A stretch of 64,000 nt of DNA from Natrinema sp. DC36 (GCF_020405225.1 NZ_CP084472.1:682001-746000), one strand, 5' to 3'. Shown: positions 39,562-49,451, counted from the first letter of the stretch. Notes: generated from the letters alone by a model not told the origin. Numbers and translations are program-made.

Positions 39562-39573
39562 TGTTCTTGGTGG

Positions 39574-40734
39574 TTAGTCGTCAGTCGTCGGCTCAGGTGC
39601 GGACGAATCGAGACTCCCGGTATCGAAGCCGCCCCAGTCGAACGTTCGCTGGAAGTACAGTGCAACGTTGACCAGCGCAAGCAAGACGGGGACTTCGATA
39701 AGCGGGCCGACGACGGTCGCGAACGCGACGCCGGAGCCGACACCGAATACCGCGACCGCAACCGCGATCGCCAGCTCGAAGTTGTTCGACGCCGCCGTGA
39801 ACCCGATGGCGGTCGTCGTCGAGTAGTCCGCGCCGATACCGCGCCCCATCCCGAAGCTCACGAGGAACATCACGACGAAGTAGATCGTCAGCGGTACCGC
39901 AATCAACAGGACGTCGCCCGGCGAGGCGACGATGGCGCCCCCTTGCGTGGCGAACATCACGATCACGGTGAACAGCAGCGCGACCAGCGTTAGCGGGTCG
40001 ATCTTCGGAATGAACTCATCATCGTACCAGGCTTCGCTTTTGACGCGGGTCCCAACGTAGCGGGTCAGGAAGCCGCCTGCGAACGGAATTCCAAGGAAGA
40101 TGACGATTGCCTCGAACACCTGCATCGGCGTGATGTCGAACGTCGTGATCCCGGCGGCGAGTGACTCCATACCGAGCAGCGGTGGGAGGAACAGCGCGAA
40201 GAACCAGACGTACACCCCGTAGGTGATGATCTGGAAGAGACTGTTGAACGCGACCAGCCCCGTCACGTACTCGGTCGACCCTTCGGCGAGTTCGTTCCAG
40301 ACCAGGACCATCGCGATACAGCGAGCCATCCCGATGAACACGAGCCCGAGGAAATATTCGGGACGCGCCGGCAGGCCGGGAACGAGCCCGCTGAAGAAGA
40401 CGACCGCGAGCCCGAACATCAGCGTCGGGCCGATGAGCCAGTTCTGGATGAGACTCAACCCGAGGACGCGCCAGTTGCTGAACACGGTCCGGAGTTGCGA
40501 GTAATCGGCCTTCGCCAGTGGCGGATACATCATCGCGATGAGGCCGATCTCGACGAGATGGAAGTCCTGAATCGGTTGGGTCACCGACGGGGCGACGAAG
40601 CCGAGGCCGACCCCGAGCGCCATCGCGACGAAGATCCAGACGGTCAGGTACTTGTCCAGAAAGTCCATCGACCGCGGATCTCCACAGTCCGGACAGTCAC
40701 AGTCCGGTCCGTGCTCGTGTTCGACGTTACTCAT
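39574..40734 (-). CDS. acr3: Arsenite efflux transporter Acr3 (386 aa)
   Basis: Ten predicted membrane helices of the bile/arsenite/riboflavin transporter superfamily are present. Acr3 signatures are MYPPLAKADY (about 91) and FIGMARCIAMVLVWNELA (about 153-170), including the conserved Cys. A short extra N-terminus with HGPDCDCPDCGD looks able to bind metal. The gene overlaps arsR by 8 bases and precedes arsC, giving an arsR-acr3-arsC operon that reads leftward. Confidence 0.92.
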   Translation of the reverse strand: MSNVEHEHGPDCDCPDCGDPRSMDFLDKYLTVWIFVAMALGVGLGFVAPSVTQPIQDFHLVEIGLIAMMYPPLAKADYSQLRTVFSNWRVLGLSLIQNWLIGPTLMFGLAVVFFSGLVPGLPARPEYFLGLVFIGMARCIAMVLVWNELAEGSTEYVTGLVAFNSLFQIITYGVYVWFFALFLPPLLGMESLAAGITTFDITPMQVFEAIVIFLGIPFAGGFLTRYVGTRVKSEAWYDDEFIPKIDPLTLVALLFTVIVMFATQGGAIVASPGDVLLIAVPLTIYFVVMFLVSFGMGRGIGADYSTTTAIGFTAASNNFELAIAVAVAVFGVGSGVAFATVVGPLIEVPVLLALVNVALYFQRTFDWGGFDTGSLDSSAPEPTTDD

Positions 40735-41128
40735 CGGTGGTTACACTGCCTTCGAGGACAGTGACGAGTGCCACCGCGCGGTTGGTCGCCCGGTACTTCT
40801 TCCAGCGGCCGTCCTTCCAGCTCTCGACGAGGCCAGCGTCGACGAGCGACGAGAGCGCGTGACTGAGCCCGCTCTCGGTCACGTCGACGACCGCGTTCAG
40901 TTCACAGACGCAGAGTTCTTCCTGCGCGGCGACGAGAACGCGGACAAGCGTGTAGCGTGTCTCGTTAGAGAGCGCCGATAAGACGTCGAGTTCGGCCGCA
41001 GCCTGTGCCGTCCCGAGTCCGGCCTCGAGCGTGGACAGTTCATCGAGTCGGCGCTCGACGTCCTCGTCGCGACACTCCCCGAGTTCGTCGTCGAGGTACC
41101 GCTGTAGTCGTTCGGTCGCTTGAGCCAT
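40727..41128 (-). CDS. arsR: ArsR-type transcription regulator (133 aa)
   Basis: A winged helix (residues about 50-125: LDVLSALSNETRYTLVRVL, ELCVCELNAVVDVTESGLSHAL) with the C-x-C pair in ELCVCEL at the start of the recognition region, the arsenite-sensing site of ArsR. Binding of arsenite releases the operator and derepresses the operon. First gene of the arsR-acr3-arsC unit. Confidence 0.88.
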   Translation of the reverse strand: MAQATERLQRYLDDELGECRDEDVERRLDELSTLEAGLGTAQAAAELDVLSALSNETRYTLVRVLVAAQEELCVCELNAVVDVTESGLSHALSSLVDAGLVESWKDGRWKKYRATNRAVALVTVLEGSVTTDE

Positions 41129-41357
41129 CAACAGCCACTTGACTATATCATCAATTAACTATTGCGGAAGATGCCCGGAAGACATACCGATTCGCCCCCA
41201 AATAGAGAGTCTGGCGTGCAGGAGTGTGCATATTTCGCTTCGAAGTATTCGTGGACTCACCTGAGTAGACTTTCAATTGGATTGTGAGTGAACCGAAGAT
41301 GGTGTGCGCTGACCACCACGCCGCTGTTAGTCAGAACGACAATCGAGGCTATCACGA
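41129..41357. other. Divergent regulatory region between arsR and arsD
   Basis: The arsR operon (left) and the arsD remnant (right) start from this 229-base gap, so both promoters and the ArsR operator should be here. No clear dyad was identified by eye. Confidence 0.35.
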
Positions 41358-41784
41358 ATGACGGAACGTACACTGTACGAAGAGGCAATGTGCTGCTCGA
41401 CGGGCGTCTGCGGTCCTGATCACGACGATGAACTCCTCGAGGTCAGCGCCGCGCTCGACCAACTGGAAGAAGCGTTCGATATCGAGGTATCGAGAGCGAA
41501 CATGCAACACGATATCGACCGATTCCTCGAAACCGAGCGTATCGCCGATCTGGTCGACGAACACGGACCTTCGATTCTTCCGATTACGGTTCTCGACGAC
41601 GCAGGGCTCGCTCGAACGGACGACGAACGACGAGACCGCCATAGAAGCGCTCGAGGGACTCGAAGGAGTCACGATTCCGTTCGTGGATCTATTCGGTGAT
41701 CGACCCGCAGATGTCGACGTTTCGTTCTATCGGCTCGTTCCAGAGACGCTCACCGGACGCAAAGAGGCCACGACGGGGCTGTGA
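41358..41784 (+). pseudogene. arsD: arsD, probably frameshifted
   Basis: The first 70-75 residues are ArsD-like: EEAMCCSTGVCGP with the vicinal Cys pair plus third Cys, then a thioredoxin-like body to SILPITVLDD. After about 41590 this frame turns into an Arg-rich sequence typical of an out-of-frame reading (stop at 41699). From about 41620 another frame shows coding-like sequence (ALEGLEGVTIPFVDLFGD) up to a stop at 41784. A frameshift or a deletion fusing two genes would explain this. ArsD is an arsenite metallochaperone and weak repressor. Confidence 0.6.
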
Positions 41785-42052
41785 CACAGAATAGAGCGCA
41801 TACCTCCGCCTTCCCGTGAAGCGGGATCGGTCGACCGAATACTGCAACCACCATGCTGCATACGTTCTGTCTCTCTCGTGCGGAGTTTCTGCCAACTACC
41901 GTGACGATGTGGACGACGAACGGGTTCCGCTGTGAATCCCGCTCAGTCGACAGAATCGTCGATCCACGGCAGGGCCGCGAGCGAACGCGACCGTCTTCGA
42001 GCAGACTTCAACCGACTCGGCCCCGAACGGGGCCACCGGCAGTGACGAATCG
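41785..42052. other. Intergenic, nothing recognised
   Basis: A 268-base stretch after the arsD remnant. Short open frames exist, but none has a haloarchaeal codon pattern or a recognisable product. Confidence 0.3.
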
Positions 42053-42304
42053 CTAGCTCTCGAGGTAGCCAAGCGACTCGAGGCGCGCTTCGACTTCGTC
42101 CTGCGCTTCCGCCTCGTAGTCGTCCGTTTCGGTTTCGGCCTCAACGGTGGCCAGGACTTCTTCGACGACGAACGTCACGTACTCGGCGGCCGAGTCGAAG
42201 TCGCTTCTGGGGACTCGAGATTCGATCCGGGAGACGAGTTCCGACGGGAGTGCGATCGATTCGTGGTCGTCGCGGTCCAGCCCAACGGTCTGATTCGAAG
42301 CCAT
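42053..42304 (-). CDS. Ribbon-helix-helix-like small protein (83 aa)
   Basis: ESIALPSELVSRIESRV followed by FDSAAEYVTFVVEEVL has the strand-helix-helix pattern of CopG-type DNA-binding proteins, with an acidic C-terminal tail. Haloarchaea often place such a gene next to sulfatase/phosphatase genes, as here (divergent from 42414). Confidence 0.6.
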   Translation of the reverse strand: MASNQTVGLDRDDHESIALPSELVSRIESRVPRSDFDSAAEYVTFVVEEVLATVEAETETDDYEAEAQDEVEARLESLGYLES

Positions 42305-42413
42305 GACGCGACTATCGGAGCACGAGCTAGATTATTACCCGGCGTATAAACGGTTGAAACTGCCGAATACGACACCTGTATTAATCACCGTGGCCGAATA
42401 ACGTCCCGACAGA

Positions 42414-43661
42414 ATGGGCGATCAACGGAACGTTATCCTACTGACTGTCGACAGTCTTCGACTCGATTACTGTGGCTATGCGGACGACTCGTCGGGATCG
42501 ATGCCGACCCTCGAGCGACTCGCCGACGAGGGACTCGCGTTCGAGAACGCGATCGCGACGGGGCCGGCGACCCACGAGTCGGCGACGACGTTCATGACGG
42601 GATCGCACGCCGTCGAGCGACCGGGCAGCACCGAATTAACTAAAGCGCAGATGCGGACCCACATCCAGTCGCACCTCCGCTCGCAGCGGACGATAGCCGA
42701 GCAGCTGTCGGCGGCCGGGTACGACACGGCAGGGTTCACCGCGAATCCGTGGACCTCGAGTCATTTCGGCTTTGATGCCGGTTTCGACCGCTTCGAGGAC
42801 TTCATGGACGAGGACCTCTCGTCGGGGCTCATCGAGGGCGGGAAGCCGGATAACTCGATCCGCTACGCGCTCGTCCAGGCCCTCAACTGGTGGCAGGGCC
42901 AGGACATGTTCATGTCGTGGGAGACGTATTACGACGAGATGGCGTCGTGGCTCGAGAGCGCCGACGAGCCGTACTTCATGTGGTCGTTCCTGGTCGATCC
43001 ACACCTCCCCTACATCCCGGGCGACGAGTATCGCTCGCGCTCGAGAGTGATGACGTATCTGGCGAACATGTGGATGTACGCCGGCCGTCCGGACTGGTTC
43101 GACGAGCGGTTCCGCGCGGCGCTCCTGGACGCGTACGAGGACACGGTTCGACACACCGACGCGTTCCTCTCGCAGTTGCTGGACGATCTCGACGAGATGG
43201 ACGAGGATCCGCTGATCGTGATCCACGCGGATCACGGAGAACTGTTCGGCGAACACGGCCGATACGGCCACGGCGGGTACCCGCACGAAGACCTCGCCCG
43301 GGTCCCGCTGGTCGTCGCCAACGGGCCGACCGATACCGTGACGGAGCCGTTCTCCCTGCGCCGGCTGCCAGAACTCGTCTCGACGCTGGCGGCGGGCGGC
43401 GACTACGAGGCGCTGACGGATCCCTGGGTAGTCGCGCGGAACCGGAATCCGACCACGTGCGTTCGCGGTGCGAACTGGAAGTACGGCAGAACGCACACGG
43501 GTGAGGAGCGGCTTCGAGCGCTGCCGGGGGAAGAGCCACTGGAGAACGAGGAACTGCGCGCGATCGGCCGTCAACTGGTCGACGACTGGGAGGAGGCGAA
43601 GTCCGAGCGCGAACGGATCCTCGGGGCCGTCGACGATCTCCCGATCGCCGACAAAGTGTAG
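42414..43661 (+). CDS. Sulfatase / alkaline-phosphatase superfamily protein (415 aa)
   Basis: The metal-binding TVDSLRLDYCGY at the N-terminus, the nucleophile region GPATHESATTFMTGSH with Thr/Ser where sulfatases carry the formylglycine Cys, and the C-terminal metal ligands IHADHGELFGEHGRYGHGG define the superfamily. Without the CxPxR motif it is probably a phosphatase, phosphotransferase or phosphodiesterase rather than a classical sulfatase. No signal peptide, so it is cytoplasmic. Confidence 0.8.
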   Translation: MGDQRNVILLTVDSLRLDYCGYADDSSGSMPTLERLADEGLAFENAIATGPATHESATTFMTGSHAVERPGSTELTKAQMRTHIQSHLRSQRTIAEQLSAAGYDTAGFTANPWTSSHFGFDAGFDRFEDFMDEDLSSGLIEGGKPDNSIRYALVQALNWWQGQDMFMSWETYYDEMASWLESADEPYFMWSFLVDPHLPYIPGDEYRSRSRVMTYLANMWMYAGRPDWFDERFRAALLDAYEDTVRHTDAFLSQLLDDLDEMDEDPLIVIHADHGELFGEHGRYGHGGYPHEDLARVPLVVANGPTDTVTEPFSLRRLPELVSTLAAGGDYEALTDPWVVARNRNPTTCVRGANWKYGRTHTGEERLRALPGEEPLENEELRAIGRQLVDDWEEAKSERERILGAVDDLPIADKV

Positions 43662-43715
43662 GCAACCTCGAGCGACATCGCGCATTTAATTGAGTGATAA
43701 AACAGCAGATGGCGC

Positions 43716-44486
43716 TCAGACCGCCTCGACGCGCTGGAACAGCGCCGCGCCGATCGCGACCATCGCGATCGACGAGACGACGAGCGCGCCGAGGTCGAAC
43801 AGCACCGAAAACGACGAGGTGCCGACCAGCACCCCTCGCAGGCCGTCGACCCCGTACGTCAGCGGGTTCACGTACGCCAGATACCGCACCGAACTCGGGA
43901 GCCCCTCGAGCGGGTACAGCGCCCCGGAGAGGAAGAAAATCGGGAAGATGACGAACTGAACGATCAGACCGAACCCCTCGCTGTCGCTGAACTGGGAGGC
44001 GAGCGCGATCCCGAAGCCGACGAACGTGATCGCGAGAAGCACGAGGAAGACGGCCGCGATCGGAAGCGAGAGCAGGCTCACGGGCGCGAACCCGAGCGGA
44101 ATCGAAAGTCCGAGGATCAGGAGAGCCTGCACGAGCGCCGTCGTCGACCCGCCCGCGATCCGACCGAGGACGATCGAGGTGCGACTCACGGGCGCGACGA
44201 GGATTTCCTTCAGGAAGCCGACATCCTGATCCGCCAGGATCGAGAGGCCGGCGAACGAGGCCCCGAACAGCATCGTGAAGCCGACGATTCCGGGCACGAG
44301 GTACTGCAGGTAGTCGACGTCCTCGGGAAGGCCCGGGATCGCTGCGCCCTGAAACCCGAACCCCATGAAGACGAGGAACAGCAGCGGCATCGCCAGCGAG
44401 CCGACGAGACGCGACGGCGACCGGAGGAATCGCTTCGTATCGCGCAGCCAGAGCCCGTAGATCGCCTGTCCGTCGACCAGCTTCAT
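43716..44486 (-). CDS. ABC-2 type exporter permease (256 aa)
   Basis: Six hydrophobic helices. The FKEILVAPVSRTSIVLGR segment (about residue 95) and ALYPLEGLPSSVRYLAYVNPLTYGVDGLR near the end are ABC-2 signatures of the DrrB/daunorubicin-type permeases. It overlaps the ATPase gene by 4 bases and together they form an exporter for lipid-like compounds or drugs. Confidence 0.88.
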   Translation of the reverse strand: MKLVDGQAIYGLWLRDTKRFLRSPSRLVGSLAMPLLFLVFMGFGFQGAAIPGLPEDVDYLQYLVPGIVGFTMLFGASFAGLSILADQDVGFLKEILVAPVSRTSIVLGRIAGGSTTALVQALLILGLSIPLGFAPVSLLSLPIAAVFLVLLAITFVGFGIALASQFSDSEGFGLIVQFVIFPIFFLSGALYPLEGLPSSVRYLAYVNPLTYGVDGLRGVLVGTSSFSVLFDLGALVVSSIAMVAIGAALFQRVEAV

Positions 44487-45643
44487 GGCCGCTCCTCCGT
44501 GGAAACCGCGCTCGAGCGGTCGTCTAACTCTGCACTCGAGCGGTCGTCGCCTCCCTTTCCCCCCGAGCGACCGCTCGAGTCCATCGAATCGCTCGCAGTC
44601 CCTCCGCCTGCCTCACTGCCGTCGCCGGACTCGAGCGGTTTCCCCGTCCGGCCACCGCTCGCCATCACGGTCCGATCCCCGGTGGCCGCCCCGTTCCGGT
44701 CGCTGCCCGCCGCCGAACGATCGGTCAGTTCGAGGAAGACGTTCTCCAGCGTCGGTTCGCGGAGATCGACCGAAGAGATGCGGACGCCCGCATCGTCGGC
44801 CAGTCGAACGAGGTCGGCGATCCGTGCGTCACCGTCGTCGACCGTGACCCGGACGCCGTCGTCGCTCGCGGTGTACTCGCGGCTCCACGACTGCTCCTCG
44901 AGCCGATCGAACAGCGCTGTCGGCTCGTCGTCGCTCGCGAACTCGAGGGCGACGACGTCGCCGCCGAGCGACGCTTTGAGCGCCGACGGCGAGTCCATCG
45001 AAACGATGTCGCCGTCGTCGACGATCGCCACGCGATCGCAGAGGTGGTCGGCCTCCTCGATGTAGTGGGTCGTCAGGACGATCGAGACGCCGGCCTCCGC
45101 GTTCAGTCGTTCGATGTACTCCCAGGTGTCGCGGCGGGTGCGCGCGTCGAGTCCCACGGTCGGCTCGTCGAGGAAGAGGACGGCGGGTTCGTGCAGCAAC
45201 CCGCGGGCGATCTCGAGGCGGCGTTTCATCCCCCCGGAGTAAGTGCCGACGGGGTCGTCGCGCTCGGCGGAGAGCCCGACCAGTTCGAGCACCTCGTCGA
45301 TTCGCTCGGCGCGTTTGGCCCGATCGAGCCCGTACAGTCGCGAGTGAAACGCGAGGTTCTCCGCGCCGGTGAGCTCCTCGTCGAGAGCGGGTTCCTGGAA
45401 GACGATGCCGAGACTGGACCGAACCGCTCCTTTCTCGGTTCGAATGTCGTGGCCGTTGACCGTCGCCGTGCCGGCACTCGGCGGGAGAAGCGTCACGAGC
45501 ATGTTGATCAGCGTGGACTTGCCCGCGCCGTTCGGGCCGAGCAGTCCGAACAGTTCGCCGCGCTCGACCGCAAACGAGAGATCGTCGACCGCGGTAACGC
45601 CGCCAAATTCCTTGGTAACGCCGTCGACACGTATCGCATCCAT
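44483..45643 (-). CDS. ABC exporter ATPase, DrrA type (386 aa)
   Basis: Walker A GPNGAGKST, signature YSGGMKRRLEIA, Walker B VLFLDEPTVGLD and the H-loop THYIEEAD are complete. After the 310-residue core, a C-terminal extension of about 75 residues is Ser/Gly/Asp-rich and probably disordered. First gene of the two-gene exporter operon; the start at ATG 45643 is preceded by about 230 bases without a gene. Confidence 0.9.
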   Translation of the reverse strand: MDAIRVDGVTKEFGGVTAVDDLSFAVERGELFGLLGPNGAGKSTLINMLVTLLPPSAGTATVNGHDIRTEKGAVRSSLGIVFQEPALDEELTGAENLAFHSRLYGLDRAKRAERIDEVLELVGLSAERDDPVGTYSGGMKRRLEIARGLLHEPAVLFLDEPTVGLDARTRRDTWEYIERLNAEAGVSIVLTTHYIEEADHLCDRVAIVDDGDIVSMDSPSALKASLGGDVVALEFASDDEPTALFDRLEEQSWSREYTASDDGVRVTVDDGDARIADLVRLADDAGVRISSVDLREPTLENVFLELTDRSAAGSDRNGAATGDRTVMASGGRTGKPLESGDGSEAGGGTASDSMDSSGRSGGKGGDDRSSAELDDRSSAVSTEERP

Positions 45644-45874
45644 AGCGGGTCAGCTCTACTACTGAATGGCTGGTCAGTCGATAAACAGTCATCGGTTGGG
45701 AGACTGTCAGCTGTTACAACCGGCCACACGCCGAGACGGTTACTGGGGCGACGTTCGAAGCCGGTAGCGGGTAGTAACGGTCGCGGCAGACAGTCGAAGG
45801 GGACCAGCGTGACGAGACGAAACGCACCGGTCGAGAGGAGACGACAGGCGGGGCGAGACAGCGGTGCCGTCCCG

Positions 45875-46417
45875 CTACAGCGGCGTCTCGGGAGTGCGAT
45901 CGCGGAGATCGACGACTGCGGCGAAGACGGCTCCGAGGACGACGCCAAACAGCGCGTGCCCGAGCAGGCTGCCGGCGGCGACCGACGAGAAGGTCTGCTC
46001 GCCGACGCCGAGCGTGGACACCCAGACGGGGAGGACGATCAGCGGGAGAATCGCCCAGACCGTGAGTCCGAAGACGAGTCCGGCTCCGATCAGCCGGATG
46101 ACGATTCCGGTACGAGAGAGCGCATCGGTCTCGACGTCGGTCCGGAGCACCCCGAGGATCCAGGGGCGCGTGACGAGCAGGCCGAAGAGCAGCCCGAGGA
46201 CGATTCCGTGGGCGATGTGGATCCCCCAGCCGAGGGGGCCGGCAGGCTCGAGGCCGTAGATCGCGGGGATGGCGGCCTCGAGGACGCCCGGCTCAAGGAG
46301 CACCATGACGATGCCAAAGGCGATCGCGCCGATCGCACCACCGAGTGCGCCGCCGACGAACCATCCGGTGGTGCCGCCCAACCCGAACGCAGCCGTCGTG
46401 TCGGATTCGCCGCTCAT
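45875..46417 (-). CDS. Membrane protein (180 aa)
   Basis: Four or five membrane helices with several Gly-rich segments and a histidine (GWGIHIAHGIVLG) in the middle. A haloarchaeal hypothetical membrane protein family. Start at 46417; divergent from the acetyltransferase gene 16 bases away, so the promoters overlap. Confidence 0.65.
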   Translation of the reverse strand: MSGESDTTAAFGLGGTTGWFVGGALGGAIGAIAFGIVMVLLEPGVLEAAIPAIYGLEPAGPLGWGIHIAHGIVLGLLFGLLVTRPWILGVLRTDVETDALSRTGIVIRLIGAGLVFGLTVWAILPLIVLPVWVSTLGVGEQTFSSVAAGSLLGHALFGVVLGAVFAAVVDLRDRTPETPL

Positions 46418-46432
46418 CGTGGGCAGGCTATC

Positions 46433-47092
46433 ATGAACGAGTCCAAAAGTGTTCGTCACGGTAGCTATTCGGAACACTCACCCGTCGTGGACCGTTCGAA
46501 ACCGGACATTGTAGTGGGTTGCCCGCCAAGGGATCTCGTGGAGTACGAACTGCTCGGCTGGCCGCCCGACGGCCCCACACTCCGGCTCGATCACGAACGG
46601 TTCAGCTACGCCGGCAAGTTCGTCATGACGAACACGGGCAAGGCGGTAGCTCGAGCCCCCGACGGCCGGATCGTCGCAGCGGTGGCGTTCAACGAGGATC
46701 GCACCGACGCGGACACGCTGTGGCTGCGCTACGTGACCGTCGACCGAGAATTGCGCGGTGAGGGGATCGGCCCCCGCCTCTGCCGGCTGGTCCGCGATCG
46801 CGCCGTCGAACGGGGCTACGACCGGCTTCGGATCGCCGTCAACAACCCCTACGCTTACGAAGCGCTCTACCGAACCGGCTTCGCCTACACCGGCGAGACG
46901 ACAGGCATCGCCGAACTGATCCTCGAGTATCCGGGCCCGAACTCGGATCCGGACGCCGACGCGGACTGGGATGAACGCGAGCGCTATCAGGCCGGTCTCG
47001 AGGAGTTCCGCGAGCGCGACCTCTCCGACGAGGAGGAGGCGTTCCTCGAGTCGCGGGAGGGCAGCGGGCCGCCGGAGACCGGCTGTGAGTGA
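46433..47092 (+). CDS. GNAT-family N-acetyltransferase (219 aa)
   Basis: Acetyl-CoA-binding motif A is LRYVTVDRELRGEGIGPRLCRLV (about residues 102-124, seen as R-x-x-G-x-G), followed by the motif B region YAYEALYRTGFAYTGE. The C-terminal 45 residues are acidic and helical and outside the GNAT core. Substrate unknown. Start at 46433; a GTG at 46487 is an alternative. Confidence 0.75.
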   Translation: MNESKSVRHGSYSEHSPVVDRSKPDIVVGCPPRDLVEYELLGWPPDGPTLRLDHERFSYAGKFVMTNTGKAVARAPDGRIVAAVAFNEDRTDADTLWLRYVTVDRELRGEGIGPRLCRLVRDRAVERGYDRLRIAVNNPYAYEALYRTGFAYTGETTGIAELILEYPGPNSDPDADADWDERERYQAGLEEFRERDLSDEEEAFLESREGSGPPETGCE

Positions 47093-47108
47093 GTGTATAG
47101 CGAGACTA

Positions 47109-47966
47109 CTACGATCCAACCTGATACAGCGCGGCGACCGCGACGGCGTGGGCCGTCCCCGCGACGGTCGCGCTGACGACGGTCGCCAGCGCGGCCCCGA
47201 CGGTCGGCGACGACGCGAGCCGCGAGACGCCGGTCAGCGCGTAGCCGACGTAGCCGAGGCCGACCAGCATCACTAGAATGGCGCCGGGACTCGCAACCGC
47301 GTAGTCGAGGCTCTCGATCGCGGCCGCGATCGGTCGTTTCCCGTCTAATACGATGAGCGCCGGAGCGACGAACAGCCAGACGAGGAACGGAGCGAGCACG
47401 AGCAGCGCCACGAGCGCGAGTCCGACGCCGGTACTGGCCCACTGGCCCGACAGGAACAGCACGCCGAACAGGACGCTATCGATGACGACGACGTACGCGA
47501 CGAGCCAGGCGACCCGGTCGAGCGGCGGCATGATCCCGTCCGTGTCGGCGGCCGCCAGCCACAGGCAGCCGGCGAACGCGACCGCCGTCGCGGCGCTTAT
47601 CGCGACCTGCCAGCCGACGAAGGCGACGAGAAACCGCGGTTTCATTCCGGTGAGAATCGCGGGACCCATTTCAACCGTCGGCTCGATCTGCGGGATGAAC
47701 GGCAGCGAGAGCCGAACCAGACCGCCCTCGGGAAACGGCGCGAGGCCGACGGGATAGGGCGACGCGAGCCTGACGGCCGTGCTCGCAGCGCCGAGCGCAC
47801 CGGCGACGGCGAACGGGACGAACAGCAGCGGCCGCCCGCGGAGCAGGGCGAGCGCGGTCGCGAGGATCGACGTGAGACCGGAACCGCTACTGGGACTCGA
47901 GACTCCCGACTCCGATGTCGTCTGGCTTCCGTTCGCCGAGTCCGAATCGGAGTCGTCAGTCGCCAT
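47109..47966 (-). CDS. Polytopic membrane protein (285 aa)
   Basis: A polar Ser/Asp-rich N-terminus (about 28 residues) is followed by six membrane helices, resembling the haloarchaeal family with DUF7847-like organisation. Only 1 base separates it from the propeller-protein gene upstream, so both probably form an operon. Function unknown. Confidence 0.65.
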   Translation of the reverse strand: MATDDSDSDSANGSQTTSESGVSSPSSGSGLTSILATALALLRGRPLLFVPFAVAGALGAASTAVRLASPYPVGLAPFPEGGLVRLSLPFIPQIEPTVEMGPAILTGMKPRFLVAFVGWQVAISAATAVAFAGCLWLAAADTDGIMPPLDRVAWLVAYVVVIDSVLFGVLFLSGQWASTGVGLALVALLVLAPFLVWLFVAPALIVLDGKRPIAAAIESLDYAVASPGAILVMLVGLGYVGYALTGVSRLASSPTVGAALATVVSATVAGTAHAVAVAALYQVGS

Positions 47967-47967
47967 C

Positions 47968-49341
47968 TTATCCGAGCCCGTAGAGCGTCAACGTCGTTCC
48001 GATGACGATTCGATCGCCGGCGACGACCGCCGGCGTCAGTCCGGCGCGTTCGGTCTCGCTGCCGCCGGCCGTCCCGACGGTTTCGGTGAACGTCCACAGC
48101 CGTCCGCCGTCCGCCGTCGCGAGGGCGTGAAGCCCCTTACCGCCTGGGACGAGCAGGAGGTCGCCGGCGACCGTCGGCGGCAGGCCGCCGCCCGACAGGG
48201 AGTGTCCCGGCGTATCGTCGACCGTCTCCGTCCAGCGAACGCTGCCGTCCCCGCGGTCAAGGGCCGCGACGCCGATCGGGTCCGATCCCTCGTCTGCCTC
48301 GATCGTGCCGACGTGATAGACCGTCGTCTCGTCGACGGCGAGTCCGGCGTGGGAGTCGCGCTCGAGCAGCTGAGTCCAGCTACGATTCCCCGACGACGCG
48401 TCGAGTTCGCGGATCCGAACCGCCCGTCTCGAGTTCGATTCCGTCCGTCCGACGGTGTAGACCGCCCCGTCGCGTGCCGCCATGCTGTCTCCGGCCTCGA
48501 CTCGCCACTCGAGGGTCCGCCCCTCGCCGACGGTCCACTCGCGAGTGCCGTCCGCGAGGTCGAGACCGACGAGTACTGGCCCGCCGAGGACGCGCCCTTT
48601 CACGACGACGGTCCCGGTCGCGGCGTCGACGACGTGGCCGACGGGAACGAGCGAGTACTCGTCGTCGGGGTTGGCGGCCGCAATCCTGTATCGCCAGTGC
48701 TCGCTACCGTCGTCGGCCGCGACGGCCGAAACGGTTCCCCGCGGATGGAGGCTAACGACGGCCCCGTCCGCGACGACCGGTGCGCCGAGCCACGCCACTT
48801 CCGAACCGAGCCCACCCGGTGGCGCCGTACTACTGCCCTCGTCGTCGATCCACCAGCGCGCTCGGCCCTCGCCGAGTCCCGAGACGCTCTCGGGCCAGCC
48901 GTCGGGTTTGGCGGCGTAGCCGGCGATCACGTCGCCGTAGGGGACGAGCAACACGCCGTCCCGGTAAACCGTTGTTGAGGCGAACGCCATCGGACCGACG
49001 CCCCGGCCGAAGCCACCGTGGGTATCGGAAACGTCACCGTCGCCGGTCTCCGCGTCGACGACGAACAGGCCGTTGGTGTACTGGCAGTAGACGGCCCCGT
49101 TCGCGACCACCGGCGGGAGCCACCCAGACGCACTGACCGAGCGCGACCAGGCGATCTCGACGCCGTCACGGGGAAGATCGGCGTCCGGGACGAACCGCGT
49201 CCGACCCGGATCGCGGCCGTACATTCGCCAGTCGGCCTCGGTTGCGGCCGGCGTCCGGTCGGCGCCGAGACAGCCCGCGCCGAGCAGCGTTCCCACTCCG
49301 GCGAGCACCGTCCGGCGACGCGATCTCGGAACGCGATTCAT
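47968..49341 (-). CDS. PQQ-type beta-propeller lipoprotein (457 aa)
   Basis: The N-terminus [19 protein letters not shown] is a Tat signal with lipobox (Cys about 24). The mature part shows repeated blades with [29 protein letters not shown] and similar strands typical of PQQ/BamB-like propellers. Probably a surface-anchored binding or scaffold protein. Co-transcribed with the membrane protein downstream. Confidence 0.8.
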   Translation of the reverse strand: MNRVPRSRRRTVLAGVGTLLGAGCLGADRTPAATEADWRMYGRDPGRTRFVPDADLPRDGVEIAWSRSVSASGWLPPVVANGAVYCQYTNGLFVVDAETGDGDVSDTHGGFGRGVGPMAFASTTVYRDGVLLVPYGDVIAGYAAKPDGWPESVSGLGEGRARWWIDDEGSSTAPPGGLGSEVAWLGAPVVADGAVVSLHPRGTVSAVAADDGSEHWRYRIAAANPDDEYSLVPVGHVVDAATGTVVVKGRVLGGPVLVGLDLADGTREWTVGEGRTLEWRVEAGDSMAARDGAVYTVGRTESNSRRAVRIRELDASSGNRSWTQLLERDSHAGLAVDETTVYHVGTIEADEGSDPIGVAALDRGDGSVRWTETVDDTPGHSLSGGGLPPTVAGDLLLVPGGKGLHALATADGGRLWTFTETVGTAGGSETERAGLTPAVVAGDRIVIGTTLTLYGLG

Positions 49342-49434
49342 CGAATACGTTAGTAGACACTCATTTCAGTATCGGAATAAATGCTTCGTGTCGCCGTCGA
49401 ACGACCCGGGGCGGTGGCGGGTCGAAGCCAACTA

Positions 49435-49451
49435 TTCAAATCCCGGTCCGC
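49435..49451 (+). repeat. 17-base copy of the tRNA-Gly 3' end, possible attachment-site remnant
   Basis: TTCAAATCCCGGTCCGC is identical to 38044-38060, that is the T loop, 3' T stem and part of the 3' acceptor strand of tRNA-Gly(TCC), in the same orientation. The flanks do not match a tRNA, so only the 3' end is duplicated, as left by integrases that recombine at tRNA 3' ends. The copies are 11,391 bases apart. Confidence 0.6.

Noticed and set aside
45044-46432. Upstream extension of the acetyltransferase frame
   Set aside because: It runs antisense through the exporter ATPase and the membrane protein; the real start lies at 46433.
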